From NCBI RefSeq assembly GCF_003957295.1, contig NZ_RQPJ01000005.1, positions 62,001-126,000 of the forward strand: a DNA stretch of 64,000 nt, given 5' to 3'. Both the position numbers and the translations under genes were made by a program. Positions 34,797 to 43,637 of the stretch are shown here, piece by piece (the stretch's first letter is position 1; each line of letters opens with the position of its first letter). The notes below the pieces were generated by a model. It worked only from the letters and a program-made list of their open reading frames with translations. It had not been told where the DNA came from and searched no databases. The DNA is from Arenibacter aquaticus (GTDB lineage Bacteria > Bacteroidota > Bacteroidia > Flavobacteriales > Flavobacteriaceae).

Positions 34797-35032
34797 TCCT
34801 ATAAAAAATTTACATTTATCAAAAACGGGCTCCTTACAACATTAGGCATTTAACAGTCGCTACAACTATCAATAGTACATATAATTGCCAATACTTATCT
34901 ATACTTAAAAGAAATATATAAATAAGTGACAGGCCCCTCTTATGGGCTGTAAATTTAAGGTTTAATATTATGCCAATATAAGGAAGCAACAGCTTAAATA
35001 TACAATTGACAAAGCTATAAATAAAGATTTGC

Positions 35033-36064
35033 CTATCTGTGTATCTTCAACACCTTGGCCCCTTTTATATGTCGTTCCTTTAGATCTAGTAGTGCTGTAT
35101 TGGCTTCCTCCAAGGGGTATACCGCAACTTTTGGCTCAATAGAAGCTTTAGCGGCGAGCACGAGAAAATCTTCAATATCCTTTGCTGTTAAATTGGCAAC
35201 CGATTTAATTTCCTTTTCCATCCAAAGGTGATCCTGGTAATTTAGCTTTTGAAGGTAGTTCTTATCCATTTCCTCTTTACGAATGGCATTGATTACCAAT
35301 CTACCTCCTTTTTTTAAGTTGGCAAGCGCTTCTACCACCGGCTTCCATGCCGGGGTGGTATCAATGATACTATCCAGTTTTTCTGGGGATGAATTTGCGG
35401 TATCCCCTGCCCATACGGCTCCCAATTCCCTAGCAAAGGCTTGTTCTTCCTTCTTTCTGGCAAATACAAAAATCCTGGTCTTGGGATAGGTGTAACCCAA
35501 CAATTTAAGGACAAGGTGTGCAGAAGCTCCAAATCCGGTAAGGCCTACACGGTCGCCATCCTTTATATTAGCCAGCTGTACGGCCCTGTACCCTATTGCA
35601 CCAGCGCATAAAAGAGGAGCTGCCCGGATGTCTGAAAAAAAATCCGGAATGCTATGGGCATATTTTTCCCCTACCGTCATATATTCGGCATAACCGCCAT
35701 TGGCATCCTTACCAGTAGCCTTAAAATGATCACACAGGTTTTCCCTCCCCTCCAAACAAAATGTACAGCGGCCACATGCCGAGTGGATCCATGCAACCCC
35801 TACCCGATCGCCTTTCTTAAATTTACAAGTCCCAGGGCCCAATTTGTCCACAATACCCACAACCTGATGCCCAGGAACCACAGGGAAAGCTATTGGTGCC
35901 AATCGACCTTCAATTTCATCCAGCTCTGTATGGCATACCCCACAAACCAAAACCTTTATCCGTACTTCACCGTAGATGGGAATGGGCATGGGAATGTCTA
36001 CCAAATCCAAAGGAAACTTATTAACCTTTAAATTACTTATGCCGTTCAAAATCATTGCTTTCAT
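35033..36064 (-). CDS. Zinc-dependent alcohol dehydrogenase (AdhP-like)
   Basis: A medium-chain dehydrogenase of about 343 residues. I start at ATG 36064 (MKAMILNG), preceded by AAAGG, rather than the ATG at 36136, which would overlap the upstream gene and add 24 atypical residues. The catalytic zinc site CGVCHTEL and the structural zinc cluster CGRCTFCLEGRENLC are present, with the Rossmann segment DRVGLTGFGASAHLVLKLL. The pattern is close to the zinc-type propanol-preferring enzymes. It should oxidise primary alcohols or reduce aldehydes with NAD(P). The upstream gene encodes a flavodoxin-like membrane protein, 40 bp away. Confidence 0.9.
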   Translation of the reverse strand: MKAMILNGISNLKVNKFPLDLVDIPMPIPIYGEVRIKVLVCGVCHTELDEIEGRLAPIAFPVVPGHQVVGIVDKLGPGTCKFKKGDRVGVAWIHSACGRCTFCLEGRENLCDHFKATGKDANGGYAEYMTVGEKYAHSIPDFFSDIRAAPLLCAGAIGYRAVQLANIKDGDRVGLTGFGASAHLVLKLLGYTYPKTRIFVFARKKEEQAFARELGAVWAGDTANSSPEKLDSIIDTTPAWKPVVEALANLKKGGRLVINAIRKEEMDKNYLQKLNYQDHLWMEKEIKSVANLTAKDIEDFLVLAAKASIEPKVAVYPLEEANTALLDLKERHIKGAKVLKIHR

Positions 36065-36104
36065 ATGGACCTTTAATTTATTAGATTTTTTAGCAGCCTG
36101 CTGT

Positions 36105-36635
36105 TTAATCGGATTTAGGAAGATCCTTAAAACCAAGTATTGTACCTAGCTTATGATTGACCTCGTCTACAAAAAAAGGTGCATTCCCTAGGATAGATTC
36201 CCCACTAAGGGCATCTACACCATCTATTTTATAGTTTCCATCACCGGAGGTAGCTAGATAGACCATTTTCTCATGGTATTCTTTTGCTCTTTCAGTAAAG
36301 GCAGATACCGCTTTGGGAGGTTTCCAGTATTCCCAGGTATGAACAATCAAAATAGCATTAAATGGTTTTGGATTTATGGTATCCAATGAAGTAACATCAA
36401 CAACCCGGATATATACAGAGTCCTGTTTATAGCGTTCAACTACAGCAGAGGTCAGGGCGTTTTTAAAATCGCTCCCCTGTGTAGCTATCAATAGCTTTTT
36501 TTCTAGGGAGGGCTCATTAACGTCATAAGCCTGCACCACCCCCATGGAAAAGGTGATGCTATACCAAAGTGACAGTATTATAAGACCCATTAGCAGAAAC
36601 AGACCAAAAAGCAATGCTTTTTTTAATCGTTTCAT
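36105..36635 (-). CDS. Membrane-anchored flavodoxin-like protein
   Basis: A 176-residue protein with one N-terminal helix (about 7-29) and a soluble domain in which the fold LLIATQGSDFKNALTSAVVERYK, VYIRVVDV, AILIVHTWEYWKPP and MVYLATSGDGNYKIDGVDALSG resembles a flavodoxin, although the canonical T-x-[ST]-G-N-T phosphate loop is altered (ATQGSDF). FMN binding is therefore uncertain. It overlaps the 72-residue gene upstream by four bases (ATGA), so they are translated together, and it precedes the alcohol dehydrogenase. Confidence 0.65.
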   Translation of the reverse strand: MKRLKKALLFGLFLLMGLIILSLWYSITFSMGVVQAYDVNEPSLEKKLLIATQGSDFKNALTSAVVERYKQDSVYIRVVDVTSLDTINPKPFNAILIVHTWEYWKPPKAVSAFTERAKEYHEKMVYLATSGDGNYKIDGVDALSGESILGNAPFFVDEVNHKLGTILGFKDLPKSD

Positions 36636-36850
36636 TCCAATTTACCTTTGTGACTCTTTAGATGCCGCTTTAAGAGTAGTTTTAGGTCATCTAAATACTG
36701 ACTAAATACATTGATATCCAATTGCGGGTTCGCCGTAGCGGGCAAGGTCATGGGATTTTCATCCAAAAAATGATAAAGTTCCGGATAGTTCGTCTCAATA
36801 TTATTGGTCAACTGGGTAATGTTCTTCAATATTTGCTGTAAATCTTTCAT
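36632..36850 (-). CDS. Conserved hypothetical protein, 72 aa
   Basis: A small helical protein with a conserved-looking central motif NYPELYHFLDENPMTLP and a C-terminal helix ending LKLLLKRHLKSHKGKLE. I recognise the pattern as a widespread small family without known function. It is the first gene of a three-gene minus-strand run with the flavodoxin-like protein and the alcohol dehydrogenase, overlapping the former by four bases. Confidence 0.7.
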   Translation of the reverse strand: MKDLQQILKNITQLTNNIETNYPELYHFLDENPMTLPATANPQLDINVFSQYLDDLKLLLKRHLKSHKGKLE

Positions 36851-37200
36851 GTTATAAAATTTTAGGTTTCCAACTAGCTAAAAATTTCCTCCTATCCCTT
36901 TTAGCTAATGTTATATTAAACCCTATAAACAATAGTCCGGAATAGTTGTACTAACTGTACAAATCATTCTTCGAGGTGCTGATGCTGTTAGTTTTAAACA
37001 AAACACAGGATTCTCTTGGCAGTGCCCAAGTCCTTGGGCATCCAGGTAAAACTCTACAATACCTGACAAATATGCGGTCTATATGCACCCGATATCCAAA
37101 GTGGGTTCCCAATTAAAGCAAGATTTCCAAGGTCTCCAGCGTTTCTGAAACCATCCATTAACAAGAATGGTTCAATAAATATAATCTAGGTACTAGTAAT
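36851..37200. other. Intergenic region, no gene seen
   Basis: Divergent spacer between the 72-residue gene and uspA. No coding frame is apparent. The operator-like palindromes are confined to its right end (see 37201-37255). Confidence 0.5.
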
Positions 37201-37255
37201 TTAAAATGACATAAATCATGTAGAGCCCACTAGGGCATGACATTGGTCATTTTAA
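37201..37255 (+). promoter_or_regulatory. Paired Crp/Fnr-type palindromes before uspA
   Basis: Two 12-mers, TGACATAAATCA (37207-37218) and the perfect palindrome TGACATTGGTCA (37238-37249), start 31 bp apart, about three helical turns. They lie within a larger inverted repeat whose ends are TTAAAATGAC (37201-37210) and GTCATTTTAA (37246-37255). TGAC-N4-GTCA resembles sites of Crp/Fnr-family regulators (FNR and HcpR types), which respond to oxygen or nitrosative stress. The regulator itself is not in this window. Confidence 0.6.
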
Positions 37256-37304
37256 AGCTCGATCATAAATATTAGCTTGAAAACAGCTATCTAAATTACA
37301 CTAT

Positions 37305-38150
37305 ATGAAGACCATTCTCTACGCAACGGACTATTCCCAAAATTCTGCCTCGGCATTGCAGCTAGCCCACCTGCTGTGTGGAGCATTCCATGCCAAATTA
37401 ATTGTAATGCACGTTTTGGATATGCCGATCTCCCTAGCCAGTACGGTTTCTATTAGCCATATGAAAAAAACGAAAAAACTGTTGCTGGAGCACGGATCAA
37501 AACTGAAAGAATTTTGCTCAAAACATTTAGGGGATGCATGTGAAGAATTACAAATATCCTTTGAGGTGGTACATAACAGCTCTGTGGTAGACGCCATTCT
37601 AGAATACGTAATGAAGAATAGTGTAGAACTTATCGTGCTAGGCGCCAAAGGTGGCAGCCCCTTAAAAGAGTTTCTGCTGGGAAGTACTGCCCAAGCACTC
37701 ATTAAGAAGGCCCCCACCATAGTCCTGTCCGTTCCAAATATGAAAACTATAGGTAAATTTGGAACAATGATCTATGCAACCGATTTTGAACAAGCCGATA
37801 TTTTTGCTATCGGGAGACTGGTAAAAATTGCCACCCAGTTTCAAGCCCGTATAAAAGTGGTTCACATCACCACCTCAAAGGAATATGCCGGTGACCAACA
37901 AATGGAATGGTTTAAGGAAATACTAGGACAAAAGGTGCAGTATAAAAACATGGAATTCCATTTAATCTTCTCCGATGACATCTTGGAGGAATTAAACGGA
38001 TATTTGAAAAAGACAAATGCTGATCTGTTGGCTATGCTAGAACGAAAAGACAGTAGTTTTATTCAAAAATACCTGCAGAGCGACAAAGTAAAAAAAATGG
38101 CCTCCCAGCTAACCATCCCCCTATTAAGCTTTAATGTTAGCGGATTGTAG
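37305..38150 (+). CDS. Tandem universal stress protein (two UspA domains)
   Basis: A 281-residue protein with two UspA-like domains, about 1-140 and 145-281. The first starts MKTILYATDYSQNSASALQLA and keeps the ATP-binding loop G-x2-G-x9-G-S (LGAKGGSPLKEFLLGSTAQ), whereas the second (MIYATDFEQADIFAIGRLV) has lost most of that loop. Such tandem proteins serve in general stress survival. The paired TGAC-N4-GTCA-like palindromes immediately upstream suggest oxygen- or NO-dependent control; this is an inference. Confidence 0.92.
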   Translation: MKTILYATDYSQNSASALQLAHLLCGAFHAKLIVMHVLDMPISLASTVSISHMKKTKKLLLEHGSKLKEFCSKHLGDACEELQISFEVVHNSSVVDAILEYVMKNSVELIVLGAKGGSPLKEFLLGSTAQALIKKAPTIVLSVPNMKTIGKFGTMIYATDFEQADIFAIGRLVKIATQFQARIKVVHITTSKEYAGDQQMEWFKEILGQKVQYKNMEFHLIFSDDILEELNGYLKKTNADLLAMLERKDSSFIQKYLQSDKVKKMASQLTIPLLSFNVSGL

Positions 38151-38431
38151 TAAGGGTCTCCCATAACTCAGGGCTATGCCATGACCATACTGCAATAACA
38201 AGACTTTCCCAGTAAAAAGCCAATCAACAAACCCAAAGTTTACTAATTCCCGCATCTCTTAGAAACTCCCTAATAGGCGATAGTGCAACAAAGTGGTATG
38301 GACCTATAATTACCTTTATACATAGGCCTGCAGTTTATAGTTAAAGTAAGAAGCCTTATTGGCCAATGACCAGTTATCACTTCAACCAGACCATGGCATG
38401 CTTACACAAATAAAAAACACTTTCCCGAATA
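38151..38431. other. Intergenic region, no gene seen
   Basis: AT-rich stretch before the siderophore receptor. No convincing reading frame; regulatory sites at the right end are listed separately. Confidence 0.5.
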
Positions 38432-38454
38432 TTATTTAAAATAATTCTAAATAA
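38432..38454 (+). promoter_or_regulatory. Fur-box-like 23-bp palindrome before the TonB receptor
   Basis: The sequence is symmetric about 38443: outer arms TTATTTA (38432-38438) and TAAATAA (38448-38454) are perfectly complementary, and inner AAT and ATT pair too, with only one mismatched pair beside the centre. Fur-family operators in Bacteroidota are AT-rich palindromes of this size, and the following gene encodes a siderophore receptor. Assignment to Fur is inference. Confidence 0.6.
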
Positions 38455-38474
38455 TTTTGGTCGATATAAAATTG

Positions 38475-38524
38475 CATTCTATTTTAGCACCTTATTTATA
38501 ACAAGTCTAAATTAAAATAGAATG
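38475..38524 (+). promoter_or_regulatory. Inverted repeat pairing with the start codon of the TonB receptor
   Basis: CATTCTATTTTA (38475-38486) is the exact reverse complement of TAAAATAGAATG (38513-38524), whose last three bases are the ATG of the receptor. In the mRNA this would make a 12-bp stem with a 26-base loop that buries the start codon and the ribosome-binding area. Confidence 0.55.
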
Positions 38525-40900
38525 AAAAAAATAGTATTATGGGTTCATTTATTGATAGTCACCGTCCTATTTTCCCAAAATAGTGGCACATTACGTGGGA
38601 CCATAGTAGATGGCAATGAAAACCCTATATCCTTTGCCAATGTATTTTTGGAAGACATACAAAAGGGAAGTATGGCCAACGAAGATGGTACCTATGAACT
38701 CAAGGATATTCCTTATGGCACATGGCAATTACGCATAAGCGCCGTAGGTTTTAAGACTAAGACTTTTCCGATATCCATTAACAATCCTGAGGTTACTGCC
38801 AAGCCCCTTCAATTAGCAATGGAAAATCACCTGAGCGAAGTAGAAGTATTTGGCAGGAGAGCTTCGCATCCTGACAAAATAGAGGCTCTTACCCGTTTAC
38901 CCTTGGAGCCATACGAACAAATCCAAAGTATCTCCGTCATATCGGACAAGCTAATAACAAATCAAGGAGCGCTGACCATTTCTGAGGCCACCAAGAATGT
39001 ACCTGGGGTCTATACCTTTGCCACCTATGGCAACAAGCGCGAAAGTATGTCTTCCCGCGGTTTTAGGGGTATTCCAATCTTAAAAAACGGCGTAAGGGTA
39101 CATTCGGATTTTAGGGGAGTAGGCATCCTTACCGATATGCAGGGAGTAGACAACATACAGGTATTAAAGGGTTCCGCCTCTATAACCCAGGGGGTTGCCA
39201 CGGATTTGGGGAGTCCTGGTGGAGTCATTAACATCGTGACCAAAACACCAATCTATCAATTTGGAGGGTCGGTATCACAGCGTTTTGGCAGTTACGGACA
39301 AGTAAGACCAACCTTTGATATATATGGCCCCATTGACGACAATCAAAAAGTGGCATTCCGAATCAATGGAGCCTTGGAGCGCGCAAATAGTTTTCGTTCC
39401 GGAGTAAGTTCCGAGCGCATTTATATAAACCCCTCTTTACAATGGAAGATAGACAACAGGTCCAAGATTACAGTGGAATTTGATCATTTTGATGACAGTA
39501 GAACTCCAGATCTGGGTACTGTTAATTTAGGTCCAAATGACCAAAATGCCATCTATGACCTTCCTTCAGATAAATTTTTAGGATATGAAAACGACAGGTC
39601 CCTTACTAAAAACACTACCTATTCCCTACGTTTTGACAGGCAGTTTAACGACAAGCTAACCCTAAAGACGGCTTTTTATAAATCCCATTTAAAATTGGAC
39701 GACAAAGGTGCCAGTCTAGGAAGTGTAGTTACTATAGATGATGTAGAACAATACAATTTAAGAGCTAGAGGTTACTCCACTTCTACCCGAAGTGATGACA
39801 ATGGGGTACTACAAGTTGATCTTATTGGCACGAAGGTACAAACAGGTTCTATTAATCATACCTTTCAAGTGGGATTTGATTACCGTACCTCCCAATACAG
39901 CACCACTTCCCAAAGACAAAGTGTCATAGATACCATCAATGTTTTTGAAACAAATTCCAATACACTTCCTTCCGTTGCCTTGGTAGCTGGCACCCCTGGT
40001 GGAGCAGAAAGCAAGTCTTTGGGACTTGTAGCCCAAGATGTAATTTCATGGAATAACTGGTTAAGGAGTTTTATAGGAATTAGGTATAGCAGTACCGAAA
40101 CCATCACCGATATAGAGAACAACAAGAGCGATGCTTTTAGTCCTTTAGGCGGATTTATCGTTAGCCCGTATAAAAATATCAACCTATTTGCTTCCTACAC
40201 CAACAGTGCCTACCCAAGAACGGCGGCCAGACTGGGCGTGAATGGGGAGGCCCTGGGCAATGAACGCTTTGACCAATTGGAGGCAGGAATAAAAACCTCA
40301 TGGCTGGAAGACCGTTTACGCTTTAATCTTACTATATTTAAGATCAATAACAAGAATATAAATCTACCCGTTTATGACGAAAATTGGGTAGCCACTGGAT
40401 ACTATCAAAAGGGCGGTAATGATCAGCGTCAAGGAGTGGAGGTAGAACTTACCGGCCGCATACTTGAGAGTTTAACGGCCGTTGCAGGGTATTCCTATAT
40501 TGATGCCCAATACAAAGATCATACTTCCTATGTTTTTGGATCGGCCCCTCTAAATACACCCAGACATACCGCAAATATATATTTGGATTATAAGTTTAGC
40601 GGAATGCTGGATGGCCTGTCTTTGGGTGGAGGCGTATACTATACTGGTGAAAGACCCATCAACGATTGGTCTTCCGGGGCAGTTACTCACGAAGGTATAG
40701 TCCCAAATGAAAAACCATTCAATGTAGAGGCCTATACCTTGACCAATCTTCAGGCCGGATATAGGTTTAACAACCATTGGGATCTGCGATTGATGGTGAA
40801 CAATGTATTTGATCAAATAGGTTACAATGCCTATAGAACCAGTTATATAAACCAAACAGCCCCAAGGACATTTGGTGGAATATTGAGATACACCCTTTAA
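38522..40900 (+). CDS. TonB-dependent siderophore receptor
   Basis: A 792-residue outer-membrane receptor. After a signal peptide (about 1-19) comes a carboxypeptidase-regulatory-like beta domain (about 22-105, GTLRGTIVDGNENPISFANVFL), a plug (about 125-240, with QGALTISEATKNVPGVYTFATYGNKRESMSSRGF and the LGSPGGVINIVTKTP motif) and a 22-strand-type barrel ending in TFGGILRYTL. This composition matches ferric-siderophore receptors (FhuE/FecA type). The next gene, a PepSY membrane protein, is 20 bp downstream, which supports siderophore-iron use. A Fur-like palindrome lies upstream. Confidence 0.93.
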   Translation: MKKIVLWVHLLIVTVLFSQNSGTLRGTIVDGNENPISFANVFLEDIQKGSMANEDGTYELKDIPYGTWQLRISAVGFKTKTFPISINNPEVTAKPLQLAMENHLSEVEVFGRRASHPDKIEALTRLPLEPYEQIQSISVISDKLITNQGALTISEATKNVPGVYTFATYGNKRESMSSRGFRGIPILKNGVRVHSDFRGVGILTDMQGVDNIQVLKGSASITQGVATDLGSPGGVINIVTKTPIYQFGGSVSQRFGSYGQVRPTFDIYGPIDDNQKVAFRINGALERANSFRSGVSSERIYINPSLQWKIDNRSKITVEFDHFDDSRTPDLGTVNLGPNDQNAIYDLPSDKFLGYENDRSLTKNTTYSLRFDRQFNDKLTLKTAFYKSHLKLDDKGASLGSVVTIDDVEQYNLRARGYSTSTRSDDNGVLQVDLIGTKVQTGSINHTFQVGFDYRTSQYSTTSQRQSVIDTINVFETNSNTLPSVALVAGTPGGAESKSLGLVAQDVISWNNWLRSFIGIRYSSTETITDIENNKSDAFSPLGGFIVSPYKNINLFASYTNSAYPRTAARLGVNGEALGNERFDQLEAGIKTSWLEDRLRFNLTIFKINNKNINLPVYDENWVATGYYQKGGNDQRQGVEVELTGRILESLTAVAGYSYIDAQYKDHTSYVFGSAPLNTPRHTANIYLDYKFSGMLDGLSLGGGVYYTGERPINDWSSGAVTHEGIVPNEKPFNVEAYTLTNLQAGYRFNNHWDLRLMVNNVFDQIGYNAYRTSYINQTAPRTFGGILRYTL

Positions 40901-40920
40901 CCATTTACAAGTTTTAAAAC

Positions 40921-42075
40921 ATGGCCAAAAAATCAAAAAAATACACCATTAGAAAGTTAATAAACGACATCCACCTCTGGTTGGGAATAGGCAGTGGGAT
41001 TATTTTGTTCCTAGTTTGTTTAAGTGGTACCATACTGACATTTGAAGAGGAAATAAAAAATCTATTTACCCAGGATTTTAAGGTTGCCCAAAGCAGCAAT
41101 AGAAGGCTTTCTTTAGAACAACTTTCGGAATCCCTATCCAAGGAAGGCACGGTCACCAGCGTTACCCTGCCTATTGAAACTGGGGAACCTTTACAATTCA
41201 ATGTAAAAACCTCGCCAAAAGAGAGACGCGGGACTACCTATTTTGTGGACCCCTATTCCGGGGAATACCAAAAAAAGCAAAAATCCCAATTGGACGGTTT
41301 CTTTCTAAGTATGTTTAAAATGCACAGATGGCTTTTAATGGATACAACCATAGGTAGACCTGTAGTAGGTATTGCCACCATCATTTTTCTTATTTTGTCC
41401 ATTAGTGGAATTATATTGTGGTTTCCCAAAAAACGGCGTTGGAAGAATTTCAAACCCGGATTTAAGATCAAGTTCTCTGCCAATTGGAAGCGTATTAATC
41501 ACGATCTACACAATACCCTTGGATTTTACGCCTGTATTTTTTTGGTAATCATGTCGCTTACCGGACTATTTTGGTCCTTTGAGTGGTACCGCGATGCCGG
41601 TAGCGAAGTTCTGGGTACCAAGGTTTTTGGCAATCGAGGTGGGGGTCCAAAATTTACCTCAGCCCTTAGCCCCAATGCAAGGGTCAAGACTTTTAAAGAG
41701 ATACTGGAAATTTCTGCCGGGGAATTAAACTATAAAGGAGAGGTTAGCATCACCATTCCTTCAACGGACAAGGATGTCTTTACCATAACAAAAAGCAATG
41801 CCAACAGCTGGTCACCCGTCATCAAGGATAAATTGGTATTGGACCAAGACGGAACCCTAATGCACAAAGAAATCTTTAGGGACAAGCCATTAAACGTGCA
41901 GATTGCTTCCCTTATAAAGCCCATACATATGGGCACTATTTACGGAACTTTCTCTAAAATAATATACTTTTTCGCCTGTTTGATCGCCACTACCTTACCC
42001 ATAACAGGTACACTTATCTGGATCAATAAATTAAAAGCCAAGAAAAAGAAAAAAAAGAAAGTGGCTTTCGCTTAA
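40921..42075 (+). CDS. PepSY-associated transmembrane protein (PiuB-like)
   Basis: A 384-residue inner-membrane protein with four main helices: about 12-38 (IHLWLGIGSGIILFLVCLSGTIL), about 140-160, about 195-215 and about 335-360. The PepSY_TM signature (IHLWLG...F..LSG, MHRWLLMDTTIGRPVVGIATIIFLILSISG) is clear. Such proteins sit beside siderophore receptors and are thought to reduce or process ferric siderophores at the inner membrane. It is 20 bp after the receptor gene and shares a bidirectional terminator with nhaA. The C-terminus is Lys-rich. Confidence 0.9.
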   Translation: MAKKSKKYTIRKLINDIHLWLGIGSGIILFLVCLSGTILTFEEEIKNLFTQDFKVAQSSNRRLSLEQLSESLSKEGTVTSVTLPIETGEPLQFNVKTSPKERRGTTYFVDPYSGEYQKKQKSQLDGFFLSMFKMHRWLLMDTTIGRPVVGIATIIFLILSISGIILWFPKKRRWKNFKPGFKIKFSANWKRINHDLHNTLGFYACIFLVIMSLTGLFWSFEWYRDAGSEVLGTKVFGNRGGGPKFTSALSPNARVKTFKEILEISAGELNYKGEVSITIPSTDKDVFTITKSNANSWSPVIKDKLVLDQDGTLMHKEIFRDKPLNVQIASLIKPIHMGTIYGTFSKIIYFFACLIATTLPITGTLIWINKLKAKKKKKKKVAFA

Positions 42076-42102
42076 ATTATTGAGGCAAAAAAGTAACTTC
42101 CA

Positions 42103-42140
42103 GCAAATAAAAAGGGCTTTTATAAGCCCTTTTTATTTGC
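42103..42140. terminator. Bidirectional terminator shared by the PepSY gene and nhaA
   Basis: A perfect 17-bp inverted repeat (GCAAATAAAAAGGGCTT / AAGCCCTTTTTATTTGC) with a four-base loop and A and T tracts on either side works in both directions. Its right part is inside the last codons of nhaA (stop at 42120-42122), so the stem encodes the final residues of that protein. Confidence 0.92.
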
Positions 42141-43427
42141 TCCTGTAAATCGAAGCACCAAGTATCCAACAATACCGGATACAACAGACCCTATAAGGAT
42201 ACCCACCTTGGCCGAATCAACAAAAACTACGTTGTTGGCAAATGCCAAATTGGCTATAAAAATAGACATGGTAAAACCCACTCCGGCCAAAATAGCAATT
42301 CCGGAAATTTGGAAAAAATTAAGGTCCTCTGGCAGTTCTGCCATCTTTAATTTTACCCCTAGCCATGACAATAATGTAACGCCCAGCAATTTCCCCACAA
42401 ACAACGCCAAGGCTATGTTAATTATCAATGCGGCATCTAACTGCATATTGGACCCAAAAACAACTCCTGCATTGGCCAAGGCAAAAATGGGCATTATGAA
42501 ATAAGCCACCCAGCCATGGAGTCGATGCTCCAATTTTTGTAATGGTGAGGTAAATTTATCGGTTAAATCCTCCAAATCGTCTATATATCCCAATTGCTCA
42601 TTTGATAAAACCGGAACATTCTCGTTATTGGTTTTGGTAATTCCCCTCATTATATCCAATAAGTTATCCTTAAAAGACTGCATATCTATCTTTTGCCGAA
42701 TTGGCACTGTAAAGGCTACCAATACACCAGCTATGGTTGGGTGTATACCAGACTTTAAGAAAAGTACCCAAATAATTATCCCAAGAATTATTGTCCAGTA
42801 TTTGGAATATATGCCCTTTATCCCGAGAAAAGAGAGAATCAACAATGGAATTAATGCGTATAAAATTAAAAGCCAATCCACACCTCCACTGTAAAAAATG
42901 GCTATGACCATTACGGCCCCCAAATCATCCACAATAGCAAAAGCGGTCAGGAAAATTTTAAGACTTAAAGGAACTCTATTCCCCAATAGCTTCAAGATTG
43001 CCAGGGAAAAGGCAATGTCCGTAGCCATGGGAATCCCCCATCCTTGTGAGGTTTGAGGCGAATCATTCAAGAAAAGGAATAACATCAAAGGAAAAATCAT
43101 CCCCCCTATGGCCGCGAACAGCGGAAACATTGCTTTTCGCAATCCATTGAGTTCCCCTATCAGAAGTTCCCTTTTGATTTCCAACCCTATCAGAAAGAAA
43201 AATAAGGCCATGAGTCCGTCATTAATCCATAGGATCAATGGTTTTGTAAGTTGGAAAGTTTCTGAGCCAATGCCTATTTTATATTGCCATAACGCATTGT
43301 AGGATTCACTAAAGCCAGAATTTGCCCAAATCATAGCTATGAGTGTCGCACTAAATAGGAGGACCCCACTTAAACTCTCGATTTTTACAAATTTTTGAAA
43401 AGGTGTAAGAATAATTCTTTTTATCAT
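42120..43427 (-). CDS. nhaA: Na+/H+ antiporter NhaA
   Basis: A 435-residue NhaA antiporter, which exports sodium in exchange for protons at high pH and salt. It shows the family order of helices and the diagnostic segments PLILWINDGLMALFFFLIGLEIKREL near the N-terminus, MATDIAFSLAIL and FLTAFAIVDDLGAVMVIA, the latter with the paired aspartates essential for ion binding. A hydrophilic insertion of about 70 residues in the middle (TKTNNENVPVLSNEQLGYIDDLEDLTDKF) makes it longer than E. coli NhaA (388) and is usual in Bacteroidota. It converges with the PepSY gene. Confidence 0.95.
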   Translation of the reverse strand: MIKRIILTPFQKFVKIESLSGVLLFSATLIAMIWANSGFSESYNALWQYKIGIGSETFQLTKPLILWINDGLMALFFFLIGLEIKRELLIGELNGLRKAMFPLFAAIGGMIFPLMLFLFLNDSPQTSQGWGIPMATDIAFSLAILKLLGNRVPLSLKIFLTAFAIVDDLGAVMVIAIFYSGGVDWLLILYALIPLLILSFLGIKGIYSKYWTIILGIIIWVLFLKSGIHPTIAGVLVAFTVPIRQKIDMQSFKDNLLDIMRGITKTNNENVPVLSNEQLGYIDDLEDLTDKFTSPLQKLEHRLHGWVAYFIMPIFALANAGVVFGSNMQLDAALIINIALALFVGKLLGVTLLSWLGVKLKMAELPEDLNFFQISGIAILAGVGFTMSIFIANLAFANNVVFVDSAKVGILIGSVVSGIVGYLVLRFTGANKKGL

Positions 43428-43637
43428 ATAATTTAATGTGATTTATAAAAGGTCATAAAGGTAAAAATACATAAATACTTCAAAGAGCTAAGCCAAGCTA
43501 TTCCCTATAGATTTTATTTATTAGACCCTTGCGCCCCGTATAAATAGCTTTTCATCTACCTTTACCCACATAAAGATCAATGCATTATACTTATAGCCCA
43601 GCTAACAACCATTAATTACTGGGAACTGGGATACGCT

